Below, one piece after another: positions 35,075 through 43,876 of a stretch of 64,000 nucleotides of DNA (the first letter of the stretch is position 1; every line of letters starts with the position of its first letter). The notes under the pieces were generated by a model. The model searched no databases. It was not told the origin of the DNA and worked only from the letters and a program-made list of their open reading frames with translations. The DNA comes from Pseudomonas sp. B21-056 (lineage in GTDB: Bacteria; Pseudomonadota; Gammaproteobacteria; Pseudomonadales; Pseudomonadaceae). The stretch lies in NCBI RefSeq assembly GCF_026016325.1, contig NZ_CP087203.1, positions 1,302,001 to 1,366,000 on the forward strand, read 5' to 3'. The translations under genes and the position numbers were made by a program.

Positions 35075-35785
35075 TTAGAATTTCTCTTTGGCGGACAGGT
35101 AGCGCCACTGGCCCAGCGGTACCTTGCCGATGGACACACCGCCGATGCGGATACGGCGAATGGCGACCACCTTGAGGCCGACGGCCTGGCAGAGCAGGGC
35201 CAGGATGCCCGGCTGCGGGTTTTTCATGGCGAAGCGCAGGCGGTTTTCGTTCTGCCAACTGGCCTTGACCGCCGGCAGTTCCTTGCCCTTGTAGGTCAGG
35301 CCATGGTTCAGGCGATTCAGGCCATGGGCGACCATCTCGCCTTCGACTTCCACCACGTATTCCTGCTCGATCCTGGCGGCGTCGGCGGTGAGCTTGCGCA
35401 GGATCTTCCAGTCCTGGGTGAACACCAGCAGCCCGCTGGCGTTGGCCTGCAAGTCGGCGCTGGCGGTCAGGCGCAGGAAATGCCCTTTGAGCGGGCGCTT
35501 GCCGAAGCGGTGTTCTTCGCTCAGGGTTTCTGGCCCAAGGGTCGCCATCGCAGTGTCCGCATCCATGCCGGCCGGGACGTTCATCAGGATCGTCACCGGC
35601 TCCGGCGCGGTGGCCTTGGCTTCGGGGTCAAGCTCGACGCGTTGGGCGCCGACCTTGAATTGCGGCTCGTCGATGACTTCGCCATCCACGGTGACCCAGC
35701 CACCTTCGATGAACAGTTCAGCCTCCCGACGGGAGCAGCCGACAAGTTCGATGAGGCGTTTGGAGAGGCGGATCGGGTCAGTCAT
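35075..35785 (-). CDS. RsuA/RluF-type rRNA pseudouridine synthase with altered active site
   Basis: The 236-residue protein has an S4 RNA-binding domain (about residues 6-40, SKRLIELVGCSRREAELFI) followed by an RsuA-like domain. In the catalytic motif, the family GRLDxxTxGLL is replaced by SADLQANASGLL at residues 109-120; in an ungapped alignment the catalytic Asp falls on Gln113. The other strands and the C-terminal LVRIRIGG-like segment are kept (VAIRRIRIGGVSIG). It may bind RNA without modifying it. The start at 35785 gives MTDPIRLSKR. Confidence 0.8.
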   Translation of the reverse strand: MTDPIRLSKRLIELVGCSRREAELFIEGGWVTVDGEVIDEPQFKVGAQRVELDPEAKATAPEPVTILMNVPAGMDADTAMATLGPETLSEEHRFGKRPLKGHFLRLTASADLQANASGLLVFTQDWKILRKLTADAARIEQEYVVEVEGEMVAHGLNRLNHGLTYKGKELPAVKASWQNENRLRFAMKNPQPGILALLCQAVGLKVVAIRRIRIGGVSIGKVPLGQWRYLSAKEKF

Positions 35786-35860
35786 GACAGGGCCGTAACA
35801 AAAAGAGGGTGGACATTGTACCTGCCTGGCGCCGGTTAATCGCGTGTCCATTTGTCTCGT

Positions 35861-36334
35861 CTAGCCGCGTCGGGCCTTCAGGTCGGGTTGCCGGTAGCGC
35901 ATATGCAGCAACGGGTAGGGTTGGTTCATGCCGTCCCGGGCCGAACGGCCGACCACTTCAAAGCCTTGCTTGAGATAAAAGCCCAGGGCTTGCGGGTTCT
36001 GTTCGTTGACATCCAGTTGATCGGCATTCAATTGCTCCATGGCATAGCGCAGTAATTGCTTGCCCAGGCCCTGGCCGCGGTGTTGCGGGTCGATGAACAG
36101 CATCTCGACCTTGCCGGCCGCGACACCGGCGAAACCGGTGATGCGCTGGCGGGTGTCCCGGGTGCAGATCAGCATCACGGCATCCAGGTAACGGGTGAGC
36201 ACCAGGTTCTTCAGCAACTCGATGTAGCTGTCCGGCAGAAAATCATGGGTAGCCCGTACCGAAGCTTCCCAGACTTGGGTCAGTTCCTGGTAATCGCCGG
36301 GTTTGGGTGTATGGATGACCGAATGCTGGCGCAT
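35861..36334 (-). CDS. GNAT family N-acetyltransferase
   Basis: The 157-residue protein has the acetyl-CoA loop RGQGLG at residues 86-91, preceded by the strand KVEMLFIDP, and the C-terminal ALGFYLKQGFEVVGR. It resembles small YiaC/PhnO-type acetyltransferases. The substrate cannot be told from the sequence. Confidence 0.85.
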   Translation of the reverse strand: MRQHSVIHTPKPGDYQELTQVWEASVRATHDFLPDSYIELLKNLVLTRYLDAVMLICTRDTRQRITGFAGVAAGKVEMLFIDPQHRGQGLGKQLLRYAMEQLNADQLDVNEQNPQALGFYLKQGFEVVGRSARDGMNQPYPLLHMRYRQPDLKARRG

Positions 36335-36385
36335 GCCCGCCTGCTCCTTGTGCTGGATGTCCTGGGTTTATCCATACGATAGTCG

Positions 36386-36424
36386 TAAAAAAGCCCCGCA
36401 TCTTGTCGCAAGGGCGGGGCTTTC
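36386..36424 (-). terminator. Stem-loop upstream of the GNAT gene, probable end of minus-strand transcripts
   Basis: AAAAAAGCCCCGC ... GCGGGGCTTT forms a strong stem with an A run on the left, which reads as a T run on the minus strand. It follows the REP pair that lies beyond rimO, so it would end rimO transcription. Confidence 0.8.
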
Positions 36425-36432
36425 AGAATTCA

Positions 36433-36537
36433 TTGTGGGAGCGAGCCTGCTCCGGGCGGCGATCCGACGATGGCATTGGGTCATTCAGCATTGAAGCTGA
36501 CTGACCCCCGCTATCGCGAGCAGGCTCGTTCCCACAG
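36433..36537. repeat. REP pair between the GNAT gene and rimO
   Basis: Forward core GTGGGAGCGAGCCTGCTC near 36435 and reverse core GCGAGCAGGCTCGTTCCCAC near 36516-36536 face each other. The first copy diverges after the core. Confidence 0.85.
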
Positions 36538-36551
36538 GGGGATAGGGCAGA

Positions 36552-37892
36552 TCAACCGATCTGTTCAGCCCACAAGTCATACTCGTCGGCATCGGTCACC
36601 TTGCACCAGACCTTGTCGCCCGGCTTGAGGTTACTGCCGTTGTCGATGAAGACGTTGCCATCGATTTCCGGAGCGTCGAAGAAGCAGCGGCCGACAGCGC
36701 CTTGCTCGTCCACTTCATCCACCAGCACTTCGATTTCACGGCCGATGCGCATTTGCAGGCGTGCCGAGCTGATGGCCTGCTGGTGCGCCATGAAGCGCTC
36801 CCAACGGTCCTGCTTGACGTCGTCTGGCACCACGTCCAGGTCCAGGTCATTGGCCGGTGCGCCTTCTACCGGCGAATACTGGAAGCAGCCGACGCGGTCG
36901 AGCTGGGCTTCGGTCAGCCAGTCCAGCAGGTACTGGAAATCTTCTTCGGTTTCGCCGGGGAAACCGACGATGAAGGTCGAGCGGATGATCAGGTCCGGGC
37001 AGATTTCGCGCCAGTTCTTGATGCGTGCCAGGGTCTTGTCTTCGAAGGCCGGGCGTTTCATCGCCTTGAGGACTTTCGGGCTGGCGTGCTGGAACGGGAT
37101 GTCCAGGTACGGCAGGATCTTGCCGGCGGCCATCAGCGGGATCAGCTCGTCGACGTGCGGATACGGGTAGACGTAATGCAGGCGGACCCAGACGCCGAGG
37201 GTGCCGAGGGCTTCGCACAGTTCGGTCATGCGGGTCTTCACCGGCGCGCCGTTCCAGAAGCCGGTGCGGTATTTCACGTCGACGCCGTAGGCGCTGGTGT
37301 CCTGGGAGATCACCAGCAGTTCCTTGACGCCGGCCTTGACCAGGCGCTGGGCTTCGTCGAGCACATCGCCCACCGGGCGGCTCACCAGCTTGCCGCGCAT
37401 CGACGGGATGATGCAGAAGCTGCAGCTGTGGTTGCAGCCTTCGGAAATCTTCAGGTACGCATAGTGGCGTGGCGTCAGCTTGATGCCTTGTGGCGGCACC
37501 AGGTCGATCAGCGGGTTGTGGTCCTGCTTGGGCGGCACCACGTCGTGCACGGCGTTGACCACCTGCTCGTACTGCTGCGGACCGGTCACGGCCAGCACGC
37601 TTGGGTGCACGTCGCGGATGTTGCCTTCTTCCACGCCCATGCAGCCGGTGACGATGACCTTGCCGTTTTCCTTGATGGCTTCACCGATGACTTCCAGGGA
37701 TTCGGCCTTGGCCGAGTCGATGAAACCACAGGTATTGACCACTACCACGTCGGCGTCCTGGTAGGTGGACACGACGTCATAACCTTCCATGCGCAGTTGG
37801 GTCAGGATGCGCTCGGAGTCGACCAGAGCCTTCGGGCAACCCAGGGATACGAAGCCGACCTTGGGATTGGCTGGCGTAGTAGTGGTGGACAT
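36552..37892 (-). CDS. rimO: Ribosomal protein uS12 methylthiotransferase RimO
   Basis: The 446-residue radical-SAM enzyme has the N-terminal cluster cysteines (C19, C55, C84), the CNHSCSFC motif giving C153/C157/C160, and a C-terminal TRAM domain. It methylthiolates Asp88 of ribosomal protein S12. The [21 protein letters not shown] start is standard. It is divergent from kup. Confidence 0.98.
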   Translation of the reverse strand: MSTTTTPANPKVGFVSLGCPKALVDSERILTQLRMEGYDVVSTYQDADVVVVNTCGFIDSAKAESLEVIGEAIKENGKVIVTGCMGVEEGNIRDVHPSVLAVTGPQQYEQVVNAVHDVVPPKQDHNPLIDLVPPQGIKLTPRHYAYLKISEGCNHSCSFCIIPSMRGKLVSRPVGDVLDEAQRLVKAGVKELLVISQDTSAYGVDVKYRTGFWNGAPVKTRMTELCEALGTLGVWVRLHYVYPYPHVDELIPLMAAGKILPYLDIPFQHASPKVLKAMKRPAFEDKTLARIKNWREICPDLIIRSTFIVGFPGETEEDFQYLLDWLTEAQLDRVGCFQYSPVEGAPANDLDLDVVPDDVKQDRWERFMAHQQAISSARLQMRIGREIEVLVDEVDEQGAVGRCFFDAPEIDGNVFIDNGSNLKPGDKVWCKVTDADEYDLWAEQIG

Positions 37893-38168
37893 GTCTAACC
37901 TCGGTGTAGGGGGATCGTCTCTTGCCGAGACAGGGCGCCTGACGCGCCTCTGATCAAAAAGTGCGCAATTCTAGCGACGGGCGAGGCACTTGACCAGCTT
38001 TATACAGGGAAAAACGACGAGTGCTGCGCTATGCTTCGCGCCTTTGCGCTTTACCGGTTATTACAGTCAACAAAACACCTGTAACGGCATGTAAAACAGC
38101 GCATGCTGCGTGACGGGGCATAAGGCTTCGTTGAACAAGAAGACAGATCTGGGAATCAGGAGTGCTGG

Positions 38169-40070
38169 ATGGGTCATGCAAGTAGTCAGGCGGCAGGTGC
38201 CGAACATTCGGCAACGAAGTCGCTGAGCATGCTGGTCGCGGCGGTCGGGGTGGTTTATGGCGACATCGGCACGAGCCCGTTGTACACCCTTAAAGAAGTG
38301 TTTTCCGGCGGCTATGGCGTACCGGTCAACCACGATGGCGTGTTGGGGATTCTGTCGCTGATCTTCTGGTCGCTGATCTGGGTCGTGTCGATAAAATACA
38401 TGATGTTCGTCCTGCGGGCCGACAACCAGGGCGAAGGCGGGATCATGGCGCTGACGGCCCTGGCGCGACGTGCGGCGGGGGAGCGCAGGCGATTGCGTAC
38501 CTTGCTGGTGATCTGCGGCTTGATCGGTGCGGCACTGTTCTATGGCGACAGTATGATCACCCCGGCGATTTCCGTGCTGTCGGCAATCGAAGGCCTGGAG
38601 CTGGCGTTCGAGGGGATTGACCACTGGGTGGTGCCGCTGTCGCTGGTGGTGCTGGTGGCGCTGTTTCTGATCCAGCGCCACGGTACTGCGCGGATCGGCA
38701 TCCTGTTCGGCCCGATCATGGTCACCTGGTTCCTGGTGCTCGGTGCCCTCGGTGTCTATGGCATCAGCCAGCACCCGGAAGTTTTGCAGGCGGTGAACCC
38801 TGTCTGGGCGGTACGTTTCTTCGCCGTTCATCCGGGCATGGGCGTGGCGATCCTCGGTGCGGTGGTGCTGGCGCTGACCGGCGCCGAAGCGCTGTACGCC
38901 GACATGGGGCATTTTGGCCGTAAACCGATCGCCCGCGCCTGGTTCATCCTGGTGCTGCCGGGGCTGATGCTCAATTATTTCGGCCAGGGAGCGTTGCTGC
39001 TGGGCGATCCGGAAGCGGCGCGCAACCCGTTCTATCTGTTGGCGCCGAGCTGGGCGTTGATCCCGCTGGTGGGCCTGTCGACCCTGGCGACGGTGATCGC
39101 TTCGCAAGCGGTGATTTCCGGCGCGTTTTCCCTGACGCGCCAGGCGATCCAGTTGGGCTATATCCCGCGCATGTACATCCAGCACACTTCCAGCGCCGAA
39201 CAGGGCCAGATCTACATCGGCGCGGTGAACTGGTCGCTGATGGTCGGCGTGGTGTTGCTGGTGCTGGGGTTCGAATCCTCCGGTGCGCTGGCTTCGGCCT
39301 ACGGGGTGGCGGTGACCGGCACCATGCTGATGACCACCATCCTGGTGTCGGCCGTGATGCTGCTGTTGTGGAAATGGCCGCCGGTGCTGGCGGTGCCGGT
39401 GTTGCTCGGTTTCCTCTTGGTGGACGGCCTGTATTTCGCCGCCAACGTGCCGAAGATCATCCAGGGCGGCGCATTCCCGGTCATCGCCGGTATCGCCCTG
39501 TTCGTGTTGATGACCACCTGGAAACGCGGCAAGCAGTTGCTGGTGGAGCGTCTCGACGAAGGTGCCTTGCCGCTGCCGATCTTTATCAGCAGCATCCGTG
39601 TGCAGCCGCCTCATCGCGTGCAGGGCACCGCTGTGTTCCTGACCGCGCGCTCCGACGCCGTGCCTCACGCGTTGTTGCACAACCTGTTGCATAACCAGGT
39701 GCTGCATGAGCAAGTGGTGCTGTTGACGGTGGTGTACGAAGACATCCCGCGGGTGCCGCCGCAGCGGCGCTTCGAAGTCGATTCCTATGGCGAAGGCTTC
39801 TTCCGGGTCATCCTGCATTTCGGCTTCACCGACGAGCCGGACGTGCCCCAGGCGCTCAAGCTCTGTCATCTGGATGACCTGGACTTCAGCCCGATGCGCA
39901 CGACTTACTTCTTAAGTCGCGAGACCGTCATTGCTTCCAAGCTCGAGGGCATGGCCCGTTGGCGCGAGTTGTTGTTCGCCTTCCTGCTGAAAAATGCCAA
40001 CGGCAACCTGCGCTTCTTCAACCTGCCGGTGAACCGGGTGATTGAGTTGGGGACGCAGGTCGAGATGTAG
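38169..40070 (+). CDS. kup: Potassium transporter Kup
   Basis: The 633-residue protein has the Kup/HAK pattern. The first membrane segment contains [18 protein letters not shown] (about residues 29-46), about twelve membrane helices follow, and the C-terminal ~130 residues are soluble. It takes up K+ with protons. It is transcribed away from rimO and ends at a strong terminator. Confidence 0.97.
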   Translation: MGHASSQAAGAEHSATKSLSMLVAAVGVVYGDIGTSPLYTLKEVFSGGYGVPVNHDGVLGILSLIFWSLIWVVSIKYMMFVLRADNQGEGGIMALTALARRAAGERRRLRTLLVICGLIGAALFYGDSMITPAISVLSAIEGLELAFEGIDHWVVPLSLVVLVALFLIQRHGTARIGILFGPIMVTWFLVLGALGVYGISQHPEVLQAVNPVWAVRFFAVHPGMGVAILGAVVLALTGAEALYADMGHFGRKPIARAWFILVLPGLMLNYFGQGALLLGDPEAARNPFYLLAPSWALIPLVGLSTLATVIASQAVISGAFSLTRQAIQLGYIPRMYIQHTSSAEQGQIYIGAVNWSLMVGVVLLVLGFESSGALASAYGVAVTGTMLMTTILVSAVMLLLWKWPPVLAVPVLLGFLLVDGLYFAANVPKIIQGGAFPVIAGIALFVLMTTWKRGKQLLVERLDEGALPLPIFISSIRVQPPHRVQGTAVFLTARSDAVPHALLHNLLHNQVLHEQVVLLTVVYEDIPRVPPQRRFEVDSYGEGFFRVILHFGFTDEPDVPQALKLCHLDDLDFSPMRTTYFLSRETVIASKLEGMARWRELLFAFLLKNANGNLRFFNLPVNRVIELGTQVEM

Positions 40071-40082
40071 CCGGTAAACCGA

Positions 40083-40119
40083 AAGCCCCCGTGGCCTTTG
40101 TGGCGGCGGGGGCTTTTTT
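40083..40119 (+). terminator. Terminator after kup
   Basis: AAGCCCCCGTGGCC ... GGCGGCGGGGGCTT followed by six T isolates kup from the isonitrile cluster. Confidence 0.9.
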
Positions 40120-40281
40120 GTGGGTGCGTTTGCCCCGGAACTCCATGACAACGCCGGCACACAAGGTATCGGAGGATTTGACAGATTCTCACTACCTGCA
40201 AGACTGCTCGTCGCCCGCAGTGGGGTATTTGCCGGCGGCCAAGGATTTGGCCGTTACTCACCATCAAGCAAGGGATTGTCT

Positions 40282-41277
40282 ATGCAGGGTCCAGATACCG
40301 TTACCCAACAGGTGGGTGGTCAACCGGTGCGCGCGCATCAGAGCGCCTCACACCTGACCGTTGCCCAACAGATTCTCGAATGCCTGTTTCGCCGTCGCAG
40401 CCTCGCACCGGGGCAGGACGACGAACTTTCGGCGCAAGTGCTGGAACCCCATCTGGCCAAGGTCATGCAGGCGGTGGAGTGCGGGCGCCAGATTGAAATG
40501 GTTTTGCCGGCCTTTCCCGGAAAATCCCCCAGCCGCAAGAAAACCCTGAGCCACCTGCCTGATCTGGCTGAGCACCATGCCATCGACGAGTTGTATCGTC
40601 TGTGTGCTGAAGTCCAGGCGATCTACGCGCCGGGCGCGCTGATCCATATCTGCTCCGACGGTCATGTGTTCTCCGACCTGGTGCGCGTTTCCGATTCGGA
40701 CGTCAAGGCTTACACCGACGCCATCCAGGACTACGCCGAACGCCATTATCCCGGCACGTTCGTCCATTTCGATCTCAGGGATGCCTATCCCCAGCTCGAT
40801 TGCCTGGACGCCATGCGCGAGGAAATGATGATCGAACATGGTCAGTCCCTGATCCTGCTGCAACAGCGTTTCAAGGATGACCCGCACATGATGTTGATGT
40901 ATTGCGGTATCCATCGCTTCCTTTCTGAAGATTACTCGGGCCTCAAGGTGTTCGCCGGCATGAGCCTCAATGCGGTGAAGAAGGTCGCCAAGCCGGCCTC
41001 CCAGCGGGTGATCCAGCGCAGTGAGGCCTGGGGTGCCCTGTTGCAGGCGCGTTATCCGCATTGCCTGCGCCTGTCGATTCACCCGCAACTGGCGGTATCG
41101 ACGAAAATCGGTATCCGCCTGGTGCCGACCAGCGACCTGTGGCGTACCCCTTGGCATTCGGTGGCGATCAAGCGACGGGGAGTGGTGACCCTCGAAAAGC
41201 GCAGCAATGTCGATGAGCGTTTTCACCGGCTGGTGTTTCGCAAGGGGCGTCCTTGTCACTACGCCAGTGCCCAATGA
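40282..41277 (+). CDS. Isonitrile (isocyanide) synthase, PvcA/IsnA family
   Basis: The 331-residue protein belongs to the DIT1/PvcA family. It has MVLPAFPGKSPSRKK at about residues 73-87 and CSDGHVFSDLVRV at 124-136, the phosphate- and substrate-pocket motifs of the family. Known members join ribulose-5-phosphate to the amino group of Tyr or Trp to make an isonitrile. The ATG at 40282 has an AGGG ribosome site and starts 163 bases after the kup terminator. It overlaps the HAD gene by four bases (ATGA). It is not identical to the second PvcA-like domain at 42003, so the two may use different substrates. Substrate is unknown. Confidence 0.88.
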   Translation: MQGPDTVTQQVGGQPVRAHQSASHLTVAQQILECLFRRRSLAPGQDDELSAQVLEPHLAKVMQAVECGRQIEMVLPAFPGKSPSRKKTLSHLPDLAEHHAIDELYRLCAEVQAIYAPGALIHICSDGHVFSDLVRVSDSDVKAYTDAIQDYAERHYPGTFVHFDLRDAYPQLDCLDAMREEMMIEHGQSLILLQQRFKDDPHMMLMYCGIHRFLSEDYSGLKVFAGMSLNAVKKVAKPASQRVIQRSEAWGALLQARYPHCLRLSIHPQLAVSTKIGIRLVPTSDLWRTPWHSVAIKRRGVVTLEKRSNVDERFHRLVFRKGRPCHYASAQ

Positions 41278-41975
41278 TGGCGCCTCGGTTGCGGGTCGAT
41301 GCGGTGCTCTTCGATCTGGATGGCACGCTGGTGGACACCTTGCCGGACATCACCTGGTGCCTGAACCGGGTGCTGCTCGAAGAGGGTTGCCCGGTGCTGA
41401 CGGCAGACACCGTGCGGGGCTATATCGGTGGCGGCACCAGGGCGATGATAGGGCAGGTGGCTGCGCAGTTCGGCATTGCCGGGGCGGCTGCGTTGCACCA
41501 ACGCTATATGACGTTGTACCAACACCATCTGGTGCAGTTTTCCAGGCCTTTCAACGGCGTATGGGAACTGCTCGAAGGCTGCCGCCAGTTAGAGCTGCCG
41601 CTGGCGATCGTGACCAACAAGGCCGAGGACATGGCCCTGGAGATCGCCGGTTCATTGTTTGCGCAAAATACCTTCGCAACGGTTCTGGGGCAGTGCACGG
41701 GCCGTTCGCTCAAGCCCCAGCCGGATGTCGCGTGGGAGGCCGCCCGGCAGTTGTCGGTCGACCCACGTCGGTGTCTGTTCGTCGGTGACACGGAGATCGA
41801 CCTGCAAACCGCCCGAGCCGCCGGCATGCCTTCGGCGATGGCTGCGTGGGGCTATGGCCGGACGTGTACCTGGCAGGCCCAGTCCCCGAACTTCTATTGT
41901 CAGCACCCGCTCGGCTTGCTGCGAGCACTGCAACAGGTCTGCGCCGAGCAGGACGATACCGTCAAATCCTGTTGA
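41274..41975 (+). CDS. HAD-family phosphatase in the isonitrile cluster
   Basis: The 233-residue protein has all HAD motifs: FDLDGTLVDT (D14, D16), AIVTNK with the motif-II Thr, a Lys in SLKPQPD, and FVGDTEIDL. It resembles phosphoglycolate phosphatase. It is translationally coupled to the isonitrile synthase before it and followed after 27 bases by the fused synthase-oxygenase. A role in removing phosphate from a sugar-phosphate by-product or a phosphorylated intermediate is possible; a housekeeping Gph role is less likely given the operon. Confidence 0.85.
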   Translation: MMAPRLRVDAVLFDLDGTLVDTLPDITWCLNRVLLEEGCPVLTADTVRGYIGGGTRAMIGQVAAQFGIAGAAALHQRYMTLYQHHLVQFSRPFNGVWELLEGCRQLELPLAIVTNKAEDMALEIAGSLFAQNTFATVLGQCTGRSLKPQPDVAWEAARQLSVDPRRCLFVGDTEIDLQTARAAGMPSAMAAWGYGRTCTWQAQSPNFYCQHPLGLLRALQQVCAEQDDTVKSC

Positions 41976-42002
41976 TATACCCACTCTCAAGGAAACTGTT
42001 CC

Positions 42003-43763
42003 ATGGAACATAGAGACACCTGGATCGCGGCTGTCAGCGATGTGCTGGCCGCTTATCTGTTCAAGGGCACGGATGATCGTTTCGAAACACAAGGCAGGGA
42101 GCACCTGGCGCGTAGCCTGGGGCGCTATTTCGACCACGGGCTGCCGGTGCGACTGGTCCTGCCGGGCTTTCCCTGCAAGTCACCCAATGCCAGCGACCAG
42201 ACGTTCGGTGTGCTGCCGGACTACGGCGAAGTCATGGCCATCGAGCGCCTCGACCAGCTCGGCCAGGCTGTCGCCGCGTTGCATGCACCGGGCTGCGTGG
42301 TGTCGATCCTGAGCGACGGAACCACCTTCAATGACATCGTCGGGGTGGCCGACGACGTGCGTGCGGCCTACAACCGGGCGTTGCGTGAGCTGTGTACCAC
42401 TCACGCGATCCAGTGGGTGAGCATGGAAGATCTGTTTCCCCAGGCACAAAGTGCCGAGGCGGTTCGCGCCAGTCTGGTCAAGCAGGCCCGTCTACCCTGG
42501 AAAAACCTGGAGGAGCTGATCGAGCAGAGCCGCCACGACGAAGCCCTCGGCCAGACCCATGACAATCTCTGCAGTCATTTGTACAACGACCTGCGCCTGT
42601 GCCGCGAGGACGGCCAGAGTGACGATGAATACCTGCAACAGATCAACCTCAAGGCCTACCAGATGATGTTGCGCGGGCAGGCCTTGAATGCGGCGGTGGA
42701 TCGTTTCTTCGGTGACGACATCCGCCTGTCGGTCCATCAGTACAGCAATGCCGGGCCAAAATTCACCGTCGGATTGGCCGAAGGGCTGACTCATACGGAC
42801 AGCCCATGGCATGCCGTGCCAGTGTGCAACCTCGATGGCAGCCAGTGCCTGCGCGCGCGGGCGCAGGTGGACCTCGACCGGCATGTGCTGGTCACCTGGC
42901 AAGGACGGCCGTGGCTTTATCACCAGACCGAAGGCCCCGAGGCGCAAGGCTTCGAGTACGAACTGCAGAAGCTCCCGCTGTTTGGCCTGGTGGTGCGCGA
43001 TCCATCGGGGCTGGGTTTCGAGCGATTGTCCACGGGCCTGCTGGAGGCGTTGGTGGAAACCTTCGGCTTTGTTTGCCTCAAGGGTTGTCATTTTGAGGAC
43101 CAGGACAGTTTCGCCCGCAGTTGCGAACGTTTCGGCACATTGTACAAATGGGCCTTCGGCGCGGTGCATGTGGTCAAGCCGGCGGACAAACCGCAAGGCG
43201 TGGTGCACTCGCTGGAGAAAACCCCGTTGCACTGGGACCTGAACATGTTGCCCGACAGCGACCCCCAGGTTCAGCGCAACCCGAAATTCTGTGCCAGCAA
43301 GTTCATGCTGTATTGCAAGACGGCGCCGTTGCCGGGCGAAGGTCAGACCACCGTTGTCGACAGCCGGAACGTGCTGCGCAAGGTCGGGCAGCAAGTCGCC
43401 CGACAATGGCAGGGCGTGAACATCACCTACTACACCAAGATGACCTATTTTGGTGGTTCGCCGCGCATGTACAGCCTGGTGGATCGTCATCCCCGCAGCG
43501 GCGAACTCATCCTGCGTTACCAGGAGGGTACCGACTCGACATTGCAGACCCTCAGCCAGGCCGTGCAGGATCATGACGAACAGGCGCAAAAGGCGCTGCT
43601 GGATCAGGTCAACGAGCTGGTCTATGACCCGGAGTGCCTGATTGCCCATCCATGGAGCGAAGGCGATCTGGTGCTGATCGACAACTATCGAACGCTGCAC
43701 GGTCGGTTGCCGATGTCGGCGGGATCTGGCTTGCGGGAGCTGTGGCGGGTGCAGGTCTACTAA
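42003..43763 (+). CDS. Fused isonitrile synthase and Fe(II)/2-oxoglutarate oxygenase (PvcA-PvcB fusion)
   Basis: The 586-residue protein has two domains. Residues 1 to about 310 are a PvcA/DIT1-type domain with LVLPGFPCKSPN (51-62), LSDGTTFNDIVGV (103-115) and a late RLSVHQYSN segment. Residues from about 325 are a PvcB/TauD-type oxygenase, with the iron ligands H410 and D412 in LHWDLNMLP, H566 in TLHGRLP, and Arg578/Arg582 placed for 2-oxoglutarate. In P. aeruginosa the two activities are separate proteins. An AAGGAA ribosome site precedes the ATG. No internal stop or frame break is seen. The product should be an oxidised or desaturated isonitrile. Confidence 0.88.
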   Translation: MEHRDTWIAAVSDVLAAYLFKGTDDRFETQGREHLARSLGRYFDHGLPVRLVLPGFPCKSPNASDQTFGVLPDYGEVMAIERLDQLGQAVAALHAPGCVVSILSDGTTFNDIVGVADDVRAAYNRALRELCTTHAIQWVSMEDLFPQAQSAEAVRASLVKQARLPWKNLEELIEQSRHDEALGQTHDNLCSHLYNDLRLCREDGQSDDEYLQQINLKAYQMMLRGQALNAAVDRFFGDDIRLSVHQYSNAGPKFTVGLAEGLTHTDSPWHAVPVCNLDGSQCLRARAQVDLDRHVLVTWQGRPWLYHQTEGPEAQGFEYELQKLPLFGLVVRDPSGLGFERLSTGLLEALVETFGFVCLKGCHFEDQDSFARSCERFGTLYKWAFGAVHVVKPADKPQGVVHSLEKTPLHWDLNMLPDSDPQVQRNPKFCASKFMLYCKTAPLPGEGQTTVVDSRNVLRKVGQQVARQWQGVNITYYTKMTYFGGSPRMYSLVDRHPRSGELILRYQEGTDSTLQTLSQAVQDHDEQAQKALLDQVNELVYDPECLIAHPWSEGDLVLIDNYRTLHGRLPMSAGSGLRELWRVQVY

Positions 43764-43776
43764 GGCCAGCCCCGTC

Positions 43777-43800
43777 TGTGGGAGCGAGCCTGCTCGCGAA
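43777..43800. repeat. Single REP sequence after the isonitrile cluster
   Basis: One REP core (GTGGGAGCGAGCCTGCTCGCGA) lies just after the fused gene, with no inverted partner. Confidence 0.8.
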
Positions 43801-43820
43801 GACGGCGGCACCGTCACAAC

Positions 43821-43860
43821 AAAAAGCCCCTGCATGCCGGAAGGCAGCAGGGGCTTCTTG
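43821..43860. terminator. Terminator between the isonitrile cluster and acvB
   Basis: AGCCCCTGC and GCAGGGGCT pair around an imperfect middle, flanked by an A run and a T-rich end. It can serve both converging units. Confidence 0.88.
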
Positions 43861-43876
43861 TTAAGCCAGCATCCGA

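Noticed and set aside
36702..37898. 398-codon plus-strand frame opposite rimO
   Set aside because: Antisense shadow with His/Val/Asp-rich low complexity; rimO has all its cluster cysteines on the minus strand.
38067..39869. 600-codon open frame on the minus strand opposite kup
   Set aside because: The predicted protein is a His/Gln/Arg-rich low-complexity string typical of antisense frames; kup on the plus strand has full family motifs.
40178..40206. TTGACA as the -35 box of the isonitrile operon promoter
   Set aside because: The hexamer at 40178-40183 is perfect, but no acceptable -10 box lies at the right spacing, so a promoter was not called.
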